A stretch of DNA of 64,000 nucleotides from Nymphaea colorata (taxonomy: Eukaryota; Streptophyta; Magnoliopsida; Nymphaeales; Nymphaeaceae): contig NC_045150.1 in assembly GCF_008831285.2 (NCBI RefSeq), positions 7,638,001 to 7,702,000 on the forward strand. Direction: 5' to 3'. The translations under genes were made by a program, and so were the position numbers. The notes under the pieces are model-generated. The model ran no database searches, had not been told where the DNA came from, and saw nothing but the letters and a program-made list of their open reading frames with translations. The first letter of the stretch is position 1. Each line of letters begins with the position of its first letter. Below, piece by piece: positions 35,243-48,026 of this stretch.

Positions 35243-35547
35243 TTTTCGTAAAAGTCTCGCTCGCTCTGATACCAATTTGATGGAAGAAGAATTAAAATAA
35301 AAGAATCTTAATTCAATTGTATTTAAGTCTAAGTTAAAATTAAACTAAAACTAACTAAAACTTAAGCAAACAATCAAAGGAACAAGAAGAACATAAGAAA
35401 AATAAGAAAACACTTCATTTATTTCAATTGATTGATTCCCCCTTCAAAAATGACCCAACGTCCGTTTATATAAAGAAAGGGATGGATTACAGATCTGAAT
35501 CCGTTTATAAGTACCAAAAATCTAATTACATAACTACATGATTTGAT

Positions 35548-38500
35548 AGCAAGCTGCCCATGAGGCCATTTTGGGCGGACGTGATCATTCAAAGACTAAG
35601 CACTAAGTAGAGGAGCTTAGGTCTCAACCGTGAAAGCATCCGGGAAACTGACTTAGGCCCGAATTCTCATGAACCTCATTTCAGGCGCTGATTACCATGC
35701 AGCCAACTTTAGCAATGCCATAGGGCTTTCCTATTTCATTGCTCCCAACTCCTGTTGCCTGTGAACTGTATGTGTAGAACTCCGATTAAGGGTTTAATAC
35801 TTTCTTGTGTTTCCGTTGGCGTGAACTGGTGGACGTCCTTTGCATCCACTCAAATCGGTCCTCCCGTATCTCTGTTTTTGGGATAAGATAGGCTTCTTTC
35901 GCCACCCACCCAAAGAGTTGGCTTATTGAAGATAGGATGCCTTCCGGAACCTGGACACAGGTGGTGCATGGCTGTCATTAGCTCGTGTGATCAGGTGTTA
36001 GGTTAAGTCTTGCAAATTAAAGTAGATTCATAGAACAATGGTCATAGTGTTCAACGAACATGTATCAATCTTTTGGGCAGATTCATAGGATACTTACAAA
36101 ATGTCTCTGTTGTCAAACGACACCTAAGAGTTCATTTGACAAATAAAACAGTTATAGACTGTTCTAAGAATCTACTCCAAAAGTTGGGGCAAATTCATAA
36201 AACACTTTTCAAAGTATTTCCTTAAGCTATCTCAATCTTTAGGTCATACTTATGGAACATTTATATACTTTTCTGTTTGACAAATGGACCTTAAGAGGCT
36301 GGTTATCATCACTGGTGAAGGTTACTTTTCTTAGGGAGTTCTTCTCTTTCATTTAGTTTTTCACAAGGAAACCAAAACATGTAAGAACTTTCGGTAGTTC
36401 TAATGTAAGCAACGATGGCAACCATGACTATTGTTTTCTCTTTGCGATGAATGCTTTTTCTTTAGCACTCGATGAAGACAACAAGAAAGAAATTTGTTGG
36501 TCATAGTTATCATTTGGTATTCATCTTGTTATTCTTTGCTATAGATACATTTATGTTTACTTATCCAATCCACTTGATCAACTTAAGGAACTTCTTTGTC
36601 GAAGAATCTCAAGAAATTTATATATATAAAAGTAGAAAGTAGTTAACGTTATATTAGTTAAAACAGAAAAATGAAGAAGAGCGTAGAACCATGACATATA
36701 TGCTCTTTTCTACACTTGATTAAAATGCAGACATTCTTATTCATGGACCACAAAAGTTTCTCTACTTGTGTTTGCTTCCTAATCATGTTATATATTTTCA
36801 TTTTTCGGCGAATACTTATTTTTTACAAGTAATACATCTAATGAAAATATAAATTCGGATTGTTCTCCTTGTCTTCATTTAGTAGAACGATTTAAAAGAA
36901 GAAGAAAACTTTGATATGGTTAAAATACTAAAGCTCTTAAATTTTCACTATTAACTTTGGCTCAAAAATTCAATCAAAATAAAAATTTATATTCAACCAT
37001 GGATTTTATGCTAGCAACAACATATTTAATTTAACCTTGCATCAATGACCGAGCTGCTTAAGTTACTAGTTTGTTCAGTAGGCCAAGCATCCCACATTTG
37101 TAAAATAAATATTATATCAAAGAAAGTCATAAAACGATAACAAATTAAGAAATTAAACATAAAGAGAAACAAAAAGCATACAATGATTAGTAGAGAATCT
37201 TCAACAATCCAATTAATTCATGGAAAACTTGTCAAAAAAAAAGAAGAATAATTGTACATTTTATTTTGTTAGTGATCTGTTAAGTATATTTCACACTTTA
37301 CTTAAAATGGATTTCTAAGAGAACTGGTGATGGTTCATGGCGACATAAATATTCATCCCTGCACACGTAAAGCTATTTACCAACTTGATCTTGTGGATAC
37401 AATTGACATTCTCCAGTCATAACCTTATTTATTATTTATACTTATCTTACAATCGGTTTTTTAAAACTAAGTCATTTTTCTCAAGGAAAATTTAAAAATA
37501 ATAAATCATAGAGAAATAAAAGTTAAGATAAAGAAAAACCTAAAGGATGACAGCGTTGTCCTTGTCCTCTCTTTTTTTCCCTTCCTTTTCCTTTTCCAGC
37601 TTTATCACTTTTTTCTAATTTTTTTCTACACATGCTTAATAAAATAAAAGAAGCTTCTTAGTGAAATACCCCAATTCAGATATTCAAATCGAATGAATAA
37701 ATCTAAGCAGACATGCTAAGCAATAACATTAGCATCATACTATCACAACTTAGGCACTACATGTCTATGACTTGCGGATAAGCATGAAACTAATGTTGCT
37801 GTAATATTTTATGAGTATTTTATGAATTTGCTCCAAAAATTAAAGTAAGTTCCATATTTATAAACCACTCTCATAGTGTTCCACCTACCAAACGACCCAA
37901 GGAAACCTTAATGTCTATAGACATAACTTGTCCGAGAGTAACAAACTTAGGCCCATTAGCAGAGTCAGAAATTTTGGCTTGCAAGAGCACTAGTTTAATA
38001 ACCTTAATGTTTTAAGGAGCACCTATACATATAAACAACCAACAATATGAAATTATTAACATAAAAATAAGTAAAGTTTATGAAACCGGTTTGAGTAATT
38101 GCCCACACTAGTCACCATGTGGCTTCGCCACTGCTCAGGCCCTACCAAGACCCAATCAAGCTTCACTCACAAAGTTCATTCTTAATAGGGTTTGGACTCT
38201 GCATAAACAAAATAACAACAAATAAACGAGGGAGACAGAGAGTGTGTCTTTTGTCTAATGTCACATTAAAAGATTACAAAAGCCGACTATTCGACAACAG
38301 AAAAGTTATAAAAATGAAACTTAAATATTTTTTTTTTCCAATTTTATCGGATGTGGTTTTTTCAATTAAGAGAGAGAGAAACCGAGATTTTCAACATTAG
38401 AATTCTAAATAAAATAAGTATGTGATTCTTGAAGGGTTGGCAGTCTTTGTTTCAAACTCTGATAGCATCAACCCTCTGGGTGTTATAAAATGAGATATTA

Positions 38501-39114
38501 ATATGTAAATTAAAGCATAGTAAATGTGTAATCCAAAACACCAAATGCATACTTGATACTATAGGGAGATGGGAGAAATGTATAAGCTTCAGCTCTCAAT
38601 CTGCTGGTGGTGGTAGAACGAAATACTTAAAAAAAATCATGTTTTACTTAAAAACGATTATGAAATCATTCATTTGATACCTCTTCTTGCCTTCAAAGCT
38701 TAGGTTGGATGATGTGAGAAAAAAAAAGTTGAGAACTGTTGGATGAAGGCCTGCGGTTTCATTGCCTCTTGAGTTCCAAAAGAGAGGCTGGATGTAGCGA
38801 CAAACTTTTTTGGATTCGAAGTGTAAGCAGCAGCAGCATCTATATCAGAAAATTCTCAAAATAAAAATTAGATGGAAACTGAAACTGCTTCTTTCGCCAC
38901 GTAGACTTGATGCTTGGGTCGATTACGTGTTCACGCGAAAGTTGAAGGTAAGGCCTGTTCTGGCCCCTCTTCGGCTCTTCCGATGTGTTGGGGTTTATCG
39001 GGGTTTCTCTCTCTTCCTGTCTCGCTCGGAGGTAAAAACCTAGAACTGGCTTCTCTTGAGTTTCCGATGATTCTGCATTTTCGACCTTGTCTATGACTTG
39101 GGGCTTCCCCTAAG
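35548..39114. other. Gene-free interval upstream of EMB1703
   Basis: AT-rich, no supported gene. It holds small repeats with ATTCATAGAACA and AAACGACCC motifs (36020-36290, 37800-37910) and a piece of the GGGCAATTGCCCAC family (37960-38130). The 200-300 bases before 39115 are less AT-rich and probably the EMB1703 leader. Confidence 0.65.
37960..38130. repeat. Dispersed repeat fragment, GGGCAATTGCCCAC family
   Basis: AATTGCCCACACTAGTCACC and GGCTTCGCCACTGCTC are shared family landmarks. Diverged. Confidence 0.45.
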
Positions 39115-42100
39115 ATGGAAGTTCTCGGCTCTCCCTTCCTCGAGAGACCAAACTTCTGCAAGTTCTTCAAGACTGGACTCAACATTCCCAAGCAGAACCG
39201 TCCAGCCTTTACAACCTTCATCCTGAATTCGCTGGAAACTAAGAATCAACGGATACCCATTTTGCGTAGCTCTTCAAGACGTCGTAATTCGTTGAGGAGG
39301 AAGCTCATCGGGGAGGGCAGGTTATATAGGTCAGATGTTCTTACTCAGGAGATTGCTTTACATACTGGTAATAAAGGTATTGCGGGTGAGAATCTAGTCG
39401 ATGGTGATAATGACGGTAGAATTGCAAACCATAATGCAGAAATAGGTGAAAATGATAATTTGGAAGATGATAGTCAATCGAGCATGTCTGAACTCGTGAG
39501 TAAATTGGAGAATTGGGCATCTCAATATAAGGAAGACATTGAGTATTGGGGCATTGGTTCCAGCCCAATTTTTACGGTTTATCATGATTCGGATGGAAAC
39601 ATACAAGAAGTTAGAGTGAATGAGGATGAAATTCTTGAGAGGCACAAGTTTCAATCTCCATCAACGTCTGGAAATGAAGGTTCTTTCGGTGTCTATCAGA
39701 AAATATTGCGAGCAAGGTCTATTGCCAAAGATATCAAGGCAGGGAACCACAGAATCTCAAAACACAGTTCAATTGTGCAGTTTATGCTTAAGGAATCTGC
39801 GGAAATTTCTTCAGTTGCGCATCCTGTTGCAGATTTAGTTCTTGACAGGCACTCCTTTTCGAAGATATCGCGGTTCGCATTTGCATTTTTGTGTGGTTAT
39901 CTGGTGTTTGACATAGCCAGAAAGTTCCTTTGGCGTCGGGATCAGAAAACAGAGGAATTGAAGGGTCTCGACAAGGAAATGTTAGCGAGAAAGATAAAAG
40001 CAAGAAGGGAAAGAGAGAAGATGGAGAAAGGAAGTGTCGAAGTTGTCGAGAGCGAGGACTTTGGAGAACCTGTTGGGTTCACTGTGAGGCCACAATTAGA
40101 TAAAGAAGAAGTTCTGAAGACAATTTTGAGCACAAAGACTTCTCAAAAAAACTTGTTGGTCTCTGATGTTGCTGAAGTTTCAACGAAAAAGGGCCATTTT
40201 AATGATAGAATTATGGAGATACAGCGCATGGCAAGGGACGTGCGCGTGGTTGAAAAACAAGATGCTTCCTCCTTCATGGATGGAAGAGAGAAAGATCATG
40301 TACCTAATCATTCTGGAAATTTGGAAAGCCAGAGACTTCAAACTACCTCCGTAGTTGATGATGAGCTAGATGGAAATGGTTACATTGAAGTAGTATCTGA
40401 TTCGGATGAAACTATGGCGAAGGAAGTACCCTGGGGGAATGGAAAACATGTAATTGGTGAAATTGGCCAGGGCATTGATAAGAACCCTTCTGGTAGCTCA
40501 GAGTACGGAATCTTGGAAATTTCGATTGATGGAGATTCGGGTAAAAATGATTTATGGACGTCTACATCTTGCGAAGTCATTGATCAAGATCAAGACGTTT
40601 TGGAACATAATGAAGCGATGAAGGATATGAAGCACGGAGTTGACGAAATAGAAGCTCATAAGACTGCACCTGGCAATTTGCTCATTTCAGATAAGAAGTT
40701 TGATGGAGGGAGACCTAGAATTATTATGTCAGTTGAAGAAGCAAATAAATACCTTCTAAGAAGACGTGGTGATCCGAATGACAGGATTGGGGACATGAGC
40801 TATGGTGATAGTAATCAATCTGAAACTCTGGTGGTACGACCTGACTCTGGAGGTGAAAGGTTGAATGCCCATGTACGTATGCCTTCATGGGACTCGTCTG
40901 GTGCGTGCATAGACGAGGCAAGTAAAATCATTGAATCATCTGATACAACCTTCTCAGGTTCATCTGATCGTGTCATTGAAAAAGAAGAGTCAGATAGTCT
41001 AGCATCACAAGCTAATGAAGTTCATGAAAAATCTATTGAATATCTGAAACCAACTGTAAAGGGTGCAGAAGATATTGAAGATACAGATCAGAGTCTCCAG
41101 CCACCGTCTTCATTTTCTTTATCTTCCATTGATGCTGATGAAAGTAAAACTAAGAAGTTGCAAAGCCACAATGAAAATTGGATTGAAGCAAATTTTGAGA
41201 AGTTTGAGCCAATTATCACAAAAATGGGGGTCGGTTTCAAAAATAATTATATGTTAGCAAAAGAAAGAGGGGAAGATGAGCTGACTTTAGCACCTGACGT
41301 GAGCAATCCCAGTTCTGTGGAGGAAGAAGATGAGCTTGAATGGATGAAAGATGACGCGCTGAGAGAAATTGTCTTCAAGGTGAGAGAGAATGAGATGGCT
41401 GGTAGAGATCCTTTTTACTTGATGGATGTGGAAGACCAGGATAAATTCTTCAAAGGGCTTGAGAAAAAGGTTGACAAAGCAAATTCAAAGCTGTTGGCTT
41501 TGCATGAATGGATCCACTCAAGGGTCGAAAACTTGGACTACGGAGCAGGTATGTTACGGATATACGATCAAATGTTACTTTGTAATTGAGACTCCAAAAG
41601 TCATTCACCTCATTACTCACTTGTTGTGTTCCTTTGGATGTGCTGATGACTTCAGTTACTGATTGATCTGATCAGGTCCTGAATCCCTGATATTAACCAT
41701 GCAAATCCCAAGCCAAATTGCAAATGCCTGATTGTTTTCATCAAATAAAGTTTTCGTTTGTGTCTATTAATTTCAAATTTCATGCTCCATGGTGCTTGAT
41801 TTTCGTATATATTATTTAATTATCAGCTAAATGGTAGACTGTTTTCTTTGCATATTAATGTTTTGTACCTCACCATGTTTATAGTAGTACCCTTTTCATC
41901 TTTTACTAGTTGATTTTCCACACTTTGCTTTTCTTCTAGTTGATTAACAAACTAAGTCATAAAGTGTCTTCATTTTGCTTGAAGCGTTCAGCTGCTTCTT
42001 TTTCTTTTTCTTTTTTCATTTTTTGTTTTGCCTTTTTCCTTTTTTGGTTCTGATGGTACATGTCTTATGTATTAGATGGTATAAGCATCTATGATCCACC

Positions 42101-45100
42101 AGAGAAGGTCATGCCTAGATGGAAGGGCCCTGTGGTTGATAAGGATCCTGAATTTCTTAAGGAATTCAATAGAATACGAAGAGAAATACTGGGAGATAAG
42201 ATGGGGACGCTGTCAAAAGAAAAGTTGGATAACTGGTTGAACGATTTGGAGAAGATGGATTCATCAGCATCTTCTAACACCGTTCCATCTTCACCTGTTG
42301 TCAGCACTAGTTCATCTGATGGTTTGAATAAAGTAAACCACAAGACAGTAATCGAGAGCAGTGATGGTTCCATGAGACCTGGAACAAAGTCAGGCAAGGA
42401 ATATTGGCAGCACACGAAGAAGTGGTCCGAAAAATTTCTCCAAGTCTATAATGCAGAGACCGACCCTGAGGTGAAAGCCATTATGAGGGACATGGGAAAG
42501 GATCTGGACAAGTGGATTACTCCTAAAGAAATTCAAGAAGCTGCTGACTTAAGAGACAGACACATTCCAAAGAAGAAAAAGAGATATATTGAGAAGAAGT
42601 TGGCACAGTTAAAAAGAGAGTGTGAAAGGTTTGGTCCTCAAGCAGTGGCTGATAAGTATAGGGAGTATGCAGATGAGAAACAGGAAGATTGTTTATGGTG
42701 GTTAGATCTTCCATTTGTACTGGTAAAGGAAAAATCAGCTCGTCCTTTTTTTTAAAAAAAAAAAAAAATCTCTGATATTAGTGGGTACTTGCTATGTCTT
42801 GTTTGATATTTATGTTGCTACAGGATTATTACTGTTCATCTATCATTTTAGTTCATTGTGTAATACTGTCTGATGCTTTTATTTAAAATGTTCTTCAGTG
42901 CATTGAACTATATATGAGTGGTGAGGGATATGACCGGATAGGGTTCTATTCATTGGAGATGGGTGCGGATTTTGAGTTGGATCCAAAGCAATATCATGTG
43001 GTTGCATTTGAGGACCGTATGGATGCAAGACACTTCTGCTACATCGTTCAGACCCACATGGAGATCATTGGAAACGGTCATGCATTTGTCATTGCCAGAC
43101 CACCTAAGGTTAAGCATGATTTCTCTGCCTGATCTTGTGTTTTAATAATTAATATGGCTATCGAACATGCTACTTGTATTGATTCTGATACCATCTTTGA
43201 AATAAAGCATTTGGATGAAACGTCTTGATTCTGGCCTATTGCTAGGTATGCTTGAAAATTTACTAGTCAATCACCCCCTCCATTTCAACAGTGATCACTT
43301 AACTGAATTGCAAAAGGTATCTAGCATGTTTATATTTTACTAGACAAGAGATGTTTATAAAAGGCTTGTCTAACTAAATTTGAATGAGCCATTAGAAGCT
43401 CTATCTAAGTTGTCCACACCTGGTTGAAAATCTTCACAACTGCAACCATCTAAGGTTAAGCATGATTTCTCTGCTCTTAGGTTTCAATACTTAATATGGT
43501 CATTCAACATGCTATTTATCTAACAGTTTGATTCTGATATCAACTTTTAAACATTGTCACAAATATAGTGATTTTTTTTAAGATATTGCAATATTAACAA
43601 AAACAAAATAAGTGAAAAAACCTGGTTTTTTTTAAAAGAAAGGCATGAACATAATTTATCGCATTTTTATCACATTATTGTGTATTCTTTACCCTTTTTT
43701 TCCATTTTTCTTGTTCTTCGCATCAATATCATCATAAATTCAAATTTTGAAGTTATTTATCATCATTTTTTTCATCATTAAAACATATTATTATCATTTT
43801 GTCTAGCTTTTTTTATGTCTTCTTATTAGTTTCTCATTTATTTTATTTTTTACCTAATTTTTTTATTTTCTGATGACTTTCTCGAGAAAAACCAGAAAAA
43901 TGCATAAGAAAAACATCACCCTTAAAAAACCCGAGAACGATATTTGGGACAATGCTTTCAAATAAAGCATTTGGCTTGGACGTCATAATTTGTGGGCTTA
44001 TTGCTAGGCATGATTGAAAACTTCCTAGCCGATCAGCCCCTCCATTTCAACTGTAATCACTTCATAGAATTTTAAAAAGCAGCTACCAGTATTTCTTAGG
44101 CAAGGCTGTCTGGGAGTGGTTATTGACTTGCTGCAGTGTTTAAAAGGCTTATCTCACAAAATTTGAATGAGCCAATGGAAGCTATATCCAAGTTGTCAAC
44201 TATGTCCGGTTGAAAATTTTCACAATTGCAAATTTGGTCATCAAATATTGGAAAAGAGCTTGAGAAAACAAGCACAATATTTGCAGGCACTAACTTGACT
44301 AGCAATTGGGCTCCATCTGCCTAACACCCCTCATATTGACTATGTACTTATGTAGTATGTACATATCCTGTCCTGGATGGGATTTTCATAAATTTAGTTT
44401 ATCATTTCTTACCTTCTTTCTATTGTATAGCATACCTTCGTCTGCAAACCTTCTGTATAACATAATTGTAAAGTAACTTTACCTGTCATGTTTCCATATT
44501 TGAGAAGCCTTCCAGTTAATTTTTCCTGAATGAGTTAAATACTCAGTGTCAAAAATGTGTGTAGTTTCTCCTTAGGTGCAACATATCACAATCCTGTTGT
44601 TCCAGTACCGGATATAGAAGATGATTTACCAGCACTTTCCACCATTTATGTCGTTATCATTCTTGGTGTCAGGAATTTCTTGGTCTGGAGTCTTGGGAAA
44701 ACCCTAAAAAGTAAAAAATGGGTAGAATTGGGAGAGTCTTAATGAGGTAGTAGTTGAAACTTGAAAGTATAAAAATATTAGAAGTCCATGACAAACCATA
44801 ATGTATGATTAGTAGTGAAGATCGTTAAAATACCTTGTGATTTTGTGTGGGAAATATTTGTGATGAGGATCCATTTTCTTCTTTATGATGTCACTGTATT
44901 CTCATACGTTTTTCATGGTTGTCTTTGCTTTCTGACCCTTCATTTCCTCCTTCATTTTTAGGATGCATTTCGAGAAGCCAGAGCAAATGGCTTCAGTGTA
45001 ACGGTAATAAAGAAAGGAGAGCTCCAGCTTAATATCGATAGGACACTGGAAGAAGTGGAAAGTGAAATCGTTGAAATTGGAAGCAAGATGTACTATGATA

Positions 45101-45180
45101 AGTATATACGTGAAAATGAGGTCAGCATGGAAGGCATTTGGAAAGGATTATTCAAAGGTGGAAAGACTAAGAAAAGGTAG
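39115..45180 (+). CDS. EMB1703: EMB1703-like chloroplast protein, four exons
   Basis: Exons are 39115-41548, 42076-42722, 42899-43108 and 44962-45180, giving 1169 residues; every junction is GT-AG and the frame stays open. The Ser/Arg-rich N terminus (RSSSRRRNSLRRK at 51-63) fits a plastid transit peptide. Landmarks: LENWASQYKEDIEYWGIGSS (131-150), one likely membrane segment (FAFAFLCGYLVFDIA, 254-268), a basic coiled-coil stretch ARKIKARREREKMEK, a long acidic variable middle, then the conserved C-terminal part (DGISIYDPPEKVMPRWKGP; KEYWQHTKKWSEKFL; FYSLEMGADFELDPKQYHVV; KGELQLNIDRTLEEVE). The family is needed for embryo and chloroplast development in Arabidopsis; the biochemical role is not established. 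The stop TAG overlaps a possible donor at 45177 (AAAAG|GTAGTT); joining it to an acceptor before 45871 would replace the stop by about 13 more residues. Intron 3 contains a tandem duplication and a MITE. Confidence 0.92.
43100..44240 (+). repeat. Tandem duplication across the EMB1703 exon 3/intron 3 border
   Basis: About 340 bases starting at the last codons of exon 3 (CCACCTAAGGTTAAGC at 43101) are repeated from 43445 (CATCTAAGGTTAAGC), so the exon end and the splice donor exist twice. The second unit is split by the MITE at 43552-43954 and resumes at 43955. Both units share GATTCTGATA, AATAAAGCATTTGG, CTCCATTTCAAC, AAAAGGCTT and GGTTGAAAAT in order. Confidence 0.85.
43552..43954. mobile_element. 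hAT-type MITE with 8-bp target-site duplication
   Basis: Terminal inverted repeats CATTGTCACAAATATAG and, inverted, CATTGTCCCAAATATCG. It is flanked by CTTTTAAA (43544-43551) and CTTTCAAA (43955-43962). The paralogous uninterrupted site near 43193 reads CTTTGAAA, so the empty site is in the same intron. The interior is AT-rich and non-coding. Related pieces are at 27815-28135 and from 63513. Confidence 0.85.
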
Positions 45181-48026
45181 TTGTTTTAATCATGTCCTTT
45201 CTCAGGCTACTTATCATGCATGTGGGTTTTTCCCCCTAGGACACTACACTTAAACAGTCATTGGTATGTGCAATGGTGAGCTTCGTCGGTCTGCTCGAAG
45301 CATTGCAGAGTACTCACACCTTAAAAACTGTTTGCCGACAGAGGCTCACCCTAGCATCCGGCGTTTGTTTGAGGGTCAAACTTATCACACCATTCGAGCT
45401 AGGGGTGGAGGCAGGTGTGGGCTACATGTGGGCAATTGCCCACTAAAACCTCAAAAAATTTCTTATTTTTCTATTGATATTTCTAAACAATTTTTTTCAT
45501 TTACATATTGGTGTCCCTTAAAAATTTTAAATTTTGTGTCTAGCACATTCACTAGCTAATAGGTTTTGAGAGACTTATTGCAACTTAAAAGCACAATTTT
45601 GTAAGAGGTAGGTCCAGAGGTTTGCAATTAAGCACACTTTTTTGTCAGTCACCAACACAGCTGCTGCTTACGAGCTTGACTTAGTGATGATCAATTTTGC
45701 TTGGTAGATCCATTTATAAAGTGTTATTGACAGGGCGGATGATGCTTACCTTTAGTTAGCCTTGTGTTGGTCACATTCCCTAAACTGCTGTGATACTTTT
45801 TCCTTGTAATGAAGATGGTCCTCCTGCATGGTTTTTATTCTAAAAGATTGTTTTTTTCCTTGTTTAATAGGCCGATGCGGACCTTGACGAAGTCCATCAA
45901 GGGGAGTGGGTAAAGAATGCAAAGAGCCTTCAATCACACAGCAATATGCCTTCCACATAAGTATCAAACGAGAGTTGTGATATTGCCCTTTTGCAGACTG
46001 CTAGTAGATAACATTCGGCCATGGTAAATGCTGTCTTGCTTACATTTCAATGTTGCTCAAATGGATGGTCCAGACAAAATTGAAGCCAAGCTGAGGTGTT
46101 TCGCATATGTTATTGGTTAGGTCCGAATCCGATGAAATGCGGAAGTTGGCATTGTAAATTGGAAGCAAATTGTTCGATGAACTTAGCTATTGCCATTACC
46201 AGGGTTCAACCTTGATGAAATTTTGTGTTATCAACGAGTATATTCTATGTTTTGGGTTTTTTCTTGTAAATGGCTATATTCCACGTTCATTGTTTACCCT
46301 GAGTCATGATAGAGTTTCGATGTTTCTTTGAGTTTATGCGAAGTATTTGAAAAATTCTTTGATAGACAAAGGTTTTCACCAAAGAGTTGATGAGCTTGAT
46401 GACGACAGACCTGCAGAAATGCCTAAACTTTCACGTTGAGGTTAACCATTTTGTTAGAAACAAGCGGTTATTGAACTTTTAACAACGTTCCTTCAGCTGA
46501 GCCAAACCTGTTGACAAAGGTCAGATGGGACTTCGATTCATAAACGGTCCCAGTCCTGGGATGCAGATGACAGTCATCTTTGAACGTAAACTTTGTCAAG
46601 TACAGTTTTTTCCTGCAAGATGAGGCGACTAAGTACGGGAAAATACATCAACTGAGAGTGTTAAAAACTAATTTTAAATTATACAAGTCCATTCTGTCGG
46701 TCAGTCTCACATAATTTATAAGTTGCATTCATGTGAAGTGTTCAATGATAAATATCATATAAGCTATTTCCAAGTTGTTTTAAGCGGGGTCTATAAGGCA
46801 TATTAGCTTGCTGTTATGTTTTTTTAGTGCTTGTGGGTCAATTTTAACACCAAGTATGTTTGTTTAACGCAGAAATTGCAAACATGAAATTACCTTCCTG
46901 GACTAAATGGAAAGTGCACTAATATTGATAAAGTAAATTGCTTATAAGAAGAGACAACACAAAGGGACTTTCTATTACAGTTCCCGGGTTCAGTCCCAGC
47001 TGCAGCGGGGTTGGGTCGGACCATGCCTAACCCGAACCTGGCCATGCAGCCGTGGTCTCAATACCACAGTTCTAATGCCTTTAATGTGAGTGGCGGAGGC
47101 ACAGTTCTAATGCAATGCCTGTTCACGACCACCTGAAACAGGTGAAGAGCCAGCCAGAAATGAAGGATCTCGCCAGTTGCAGAACGATCGAATGAAACTT
47201 CAGCTTGCAGTCTTATCAAATTCAGATTGCAGTCTTATCAAAAAGTATATTCCATCATAAAGGTCAGTCTGACGCCCAACCGGCGTCTCTTAGCTGATGG
47301 CATGACGTAGCCTTCCTTTGTCCTTTCTTGATGCACACGATACATCTAGGATGCTATTTCATCTGTCCATGAGATTCATCATTCGCTTCACTTTGGCTTT
47401 CCAATGTCACAAGCAAAGCAAATAAGATTGAGCAAAGCTCTCACAACTTTGATGACATATACGCTGACCTTTACTTTGAAATTTGCTCGTGAGATTTATG
47501 ACGACGGACGAGGCTAAGGGACTGCAAAAATGCTCTGGCCAATGCCTTCAGCGAAGTCGAATGCAGGTTCAGACAGAGATGACATAACTGAAGCCTAAGT
47601 TGGATACGGGTTCAAGTCAAACCAAGCAAAGGCAGTAACGGGGAAATGGAAATCAGCCCGATGCAGTTAACCACTAAAACAGACAGATTTCAACGAAAAG
47701 CTCTGGTTGCCACTTTGACAGTCTCGAGATCCGACATCTTGGTCAATAACTCATTATCAAGTATGGACATCTACAAACATCGAGACAATTTTTTAACAGA
47801 CAAATAGACAGGACTAGGCACGTGGTGCTAACGGATGATACACCATCGATTTTCGTTATTTACACGTTATCCTGGAACTAGAAAAACCCTCTAATATTCA
47901 CAAGATGCTAGCTTCTATAGCATATCAGGTAAGCGTTCCACAAGAGGGATTAAACCATATATTTGGTGCAGGAACCAGCCTCCAAAAAAGGACACAGAGC
48001 AAGATAACTAGACGAAGACCAGAAAA
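45181..48026. other. 3'-to-3' interval between EMB1703 and the PHD gene
   Basis: The two genes converge on this 2.8-kb stretch. 45871-45960 could be a last alternative EMB1703 exon and 3' UTR. A dispersed repeat lies at 45405-45560. The rest is AT-rich, with no supported gene. Confidence 0.6.
45405..45560 (+). repeat. Dispersed GGGCAATTGCCCAC-family repeat
   Basis: GGTGGAGGCAGGTGTGGGC, then TGTGGGCAATTGCCCACT, TTTTCATTTACATATTGGTG, CCCTTAAAAATTTTAAATTT. Very close to 23745-23880. It lies just past the EMB1703 stop, within the alternative last intron. Confidence 0.75.

Larger units (their letters stand above)
33556..35547 (-). mobile_element. Non-autonomous LTR retroelement (about 2 kb)
   Basis: Direct repeats 33556-33833 and 35278-35547 are highly similar. 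On the - strand, 35278-35547 is the 5' LTR. Three bases inside it, TGGTATCAGAGC (35263-35274) is the primer-binding site for initiator tRNA-Met. The 3' LTR starts TGATGCAAGATGG after the polypurine tract CCAACTAGGGGAGTC (33834-33848), and both LTRs end in CA. The outer 20 or so bases of the 5' LTR are missing. There is no pol: the interior has only a short gag-like frame and a proline-rich frame. It has the layout of a TRIM/LARD-type element and must depend on another element. It lies between SINAT and EMB1703. Confidence 0.88.
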
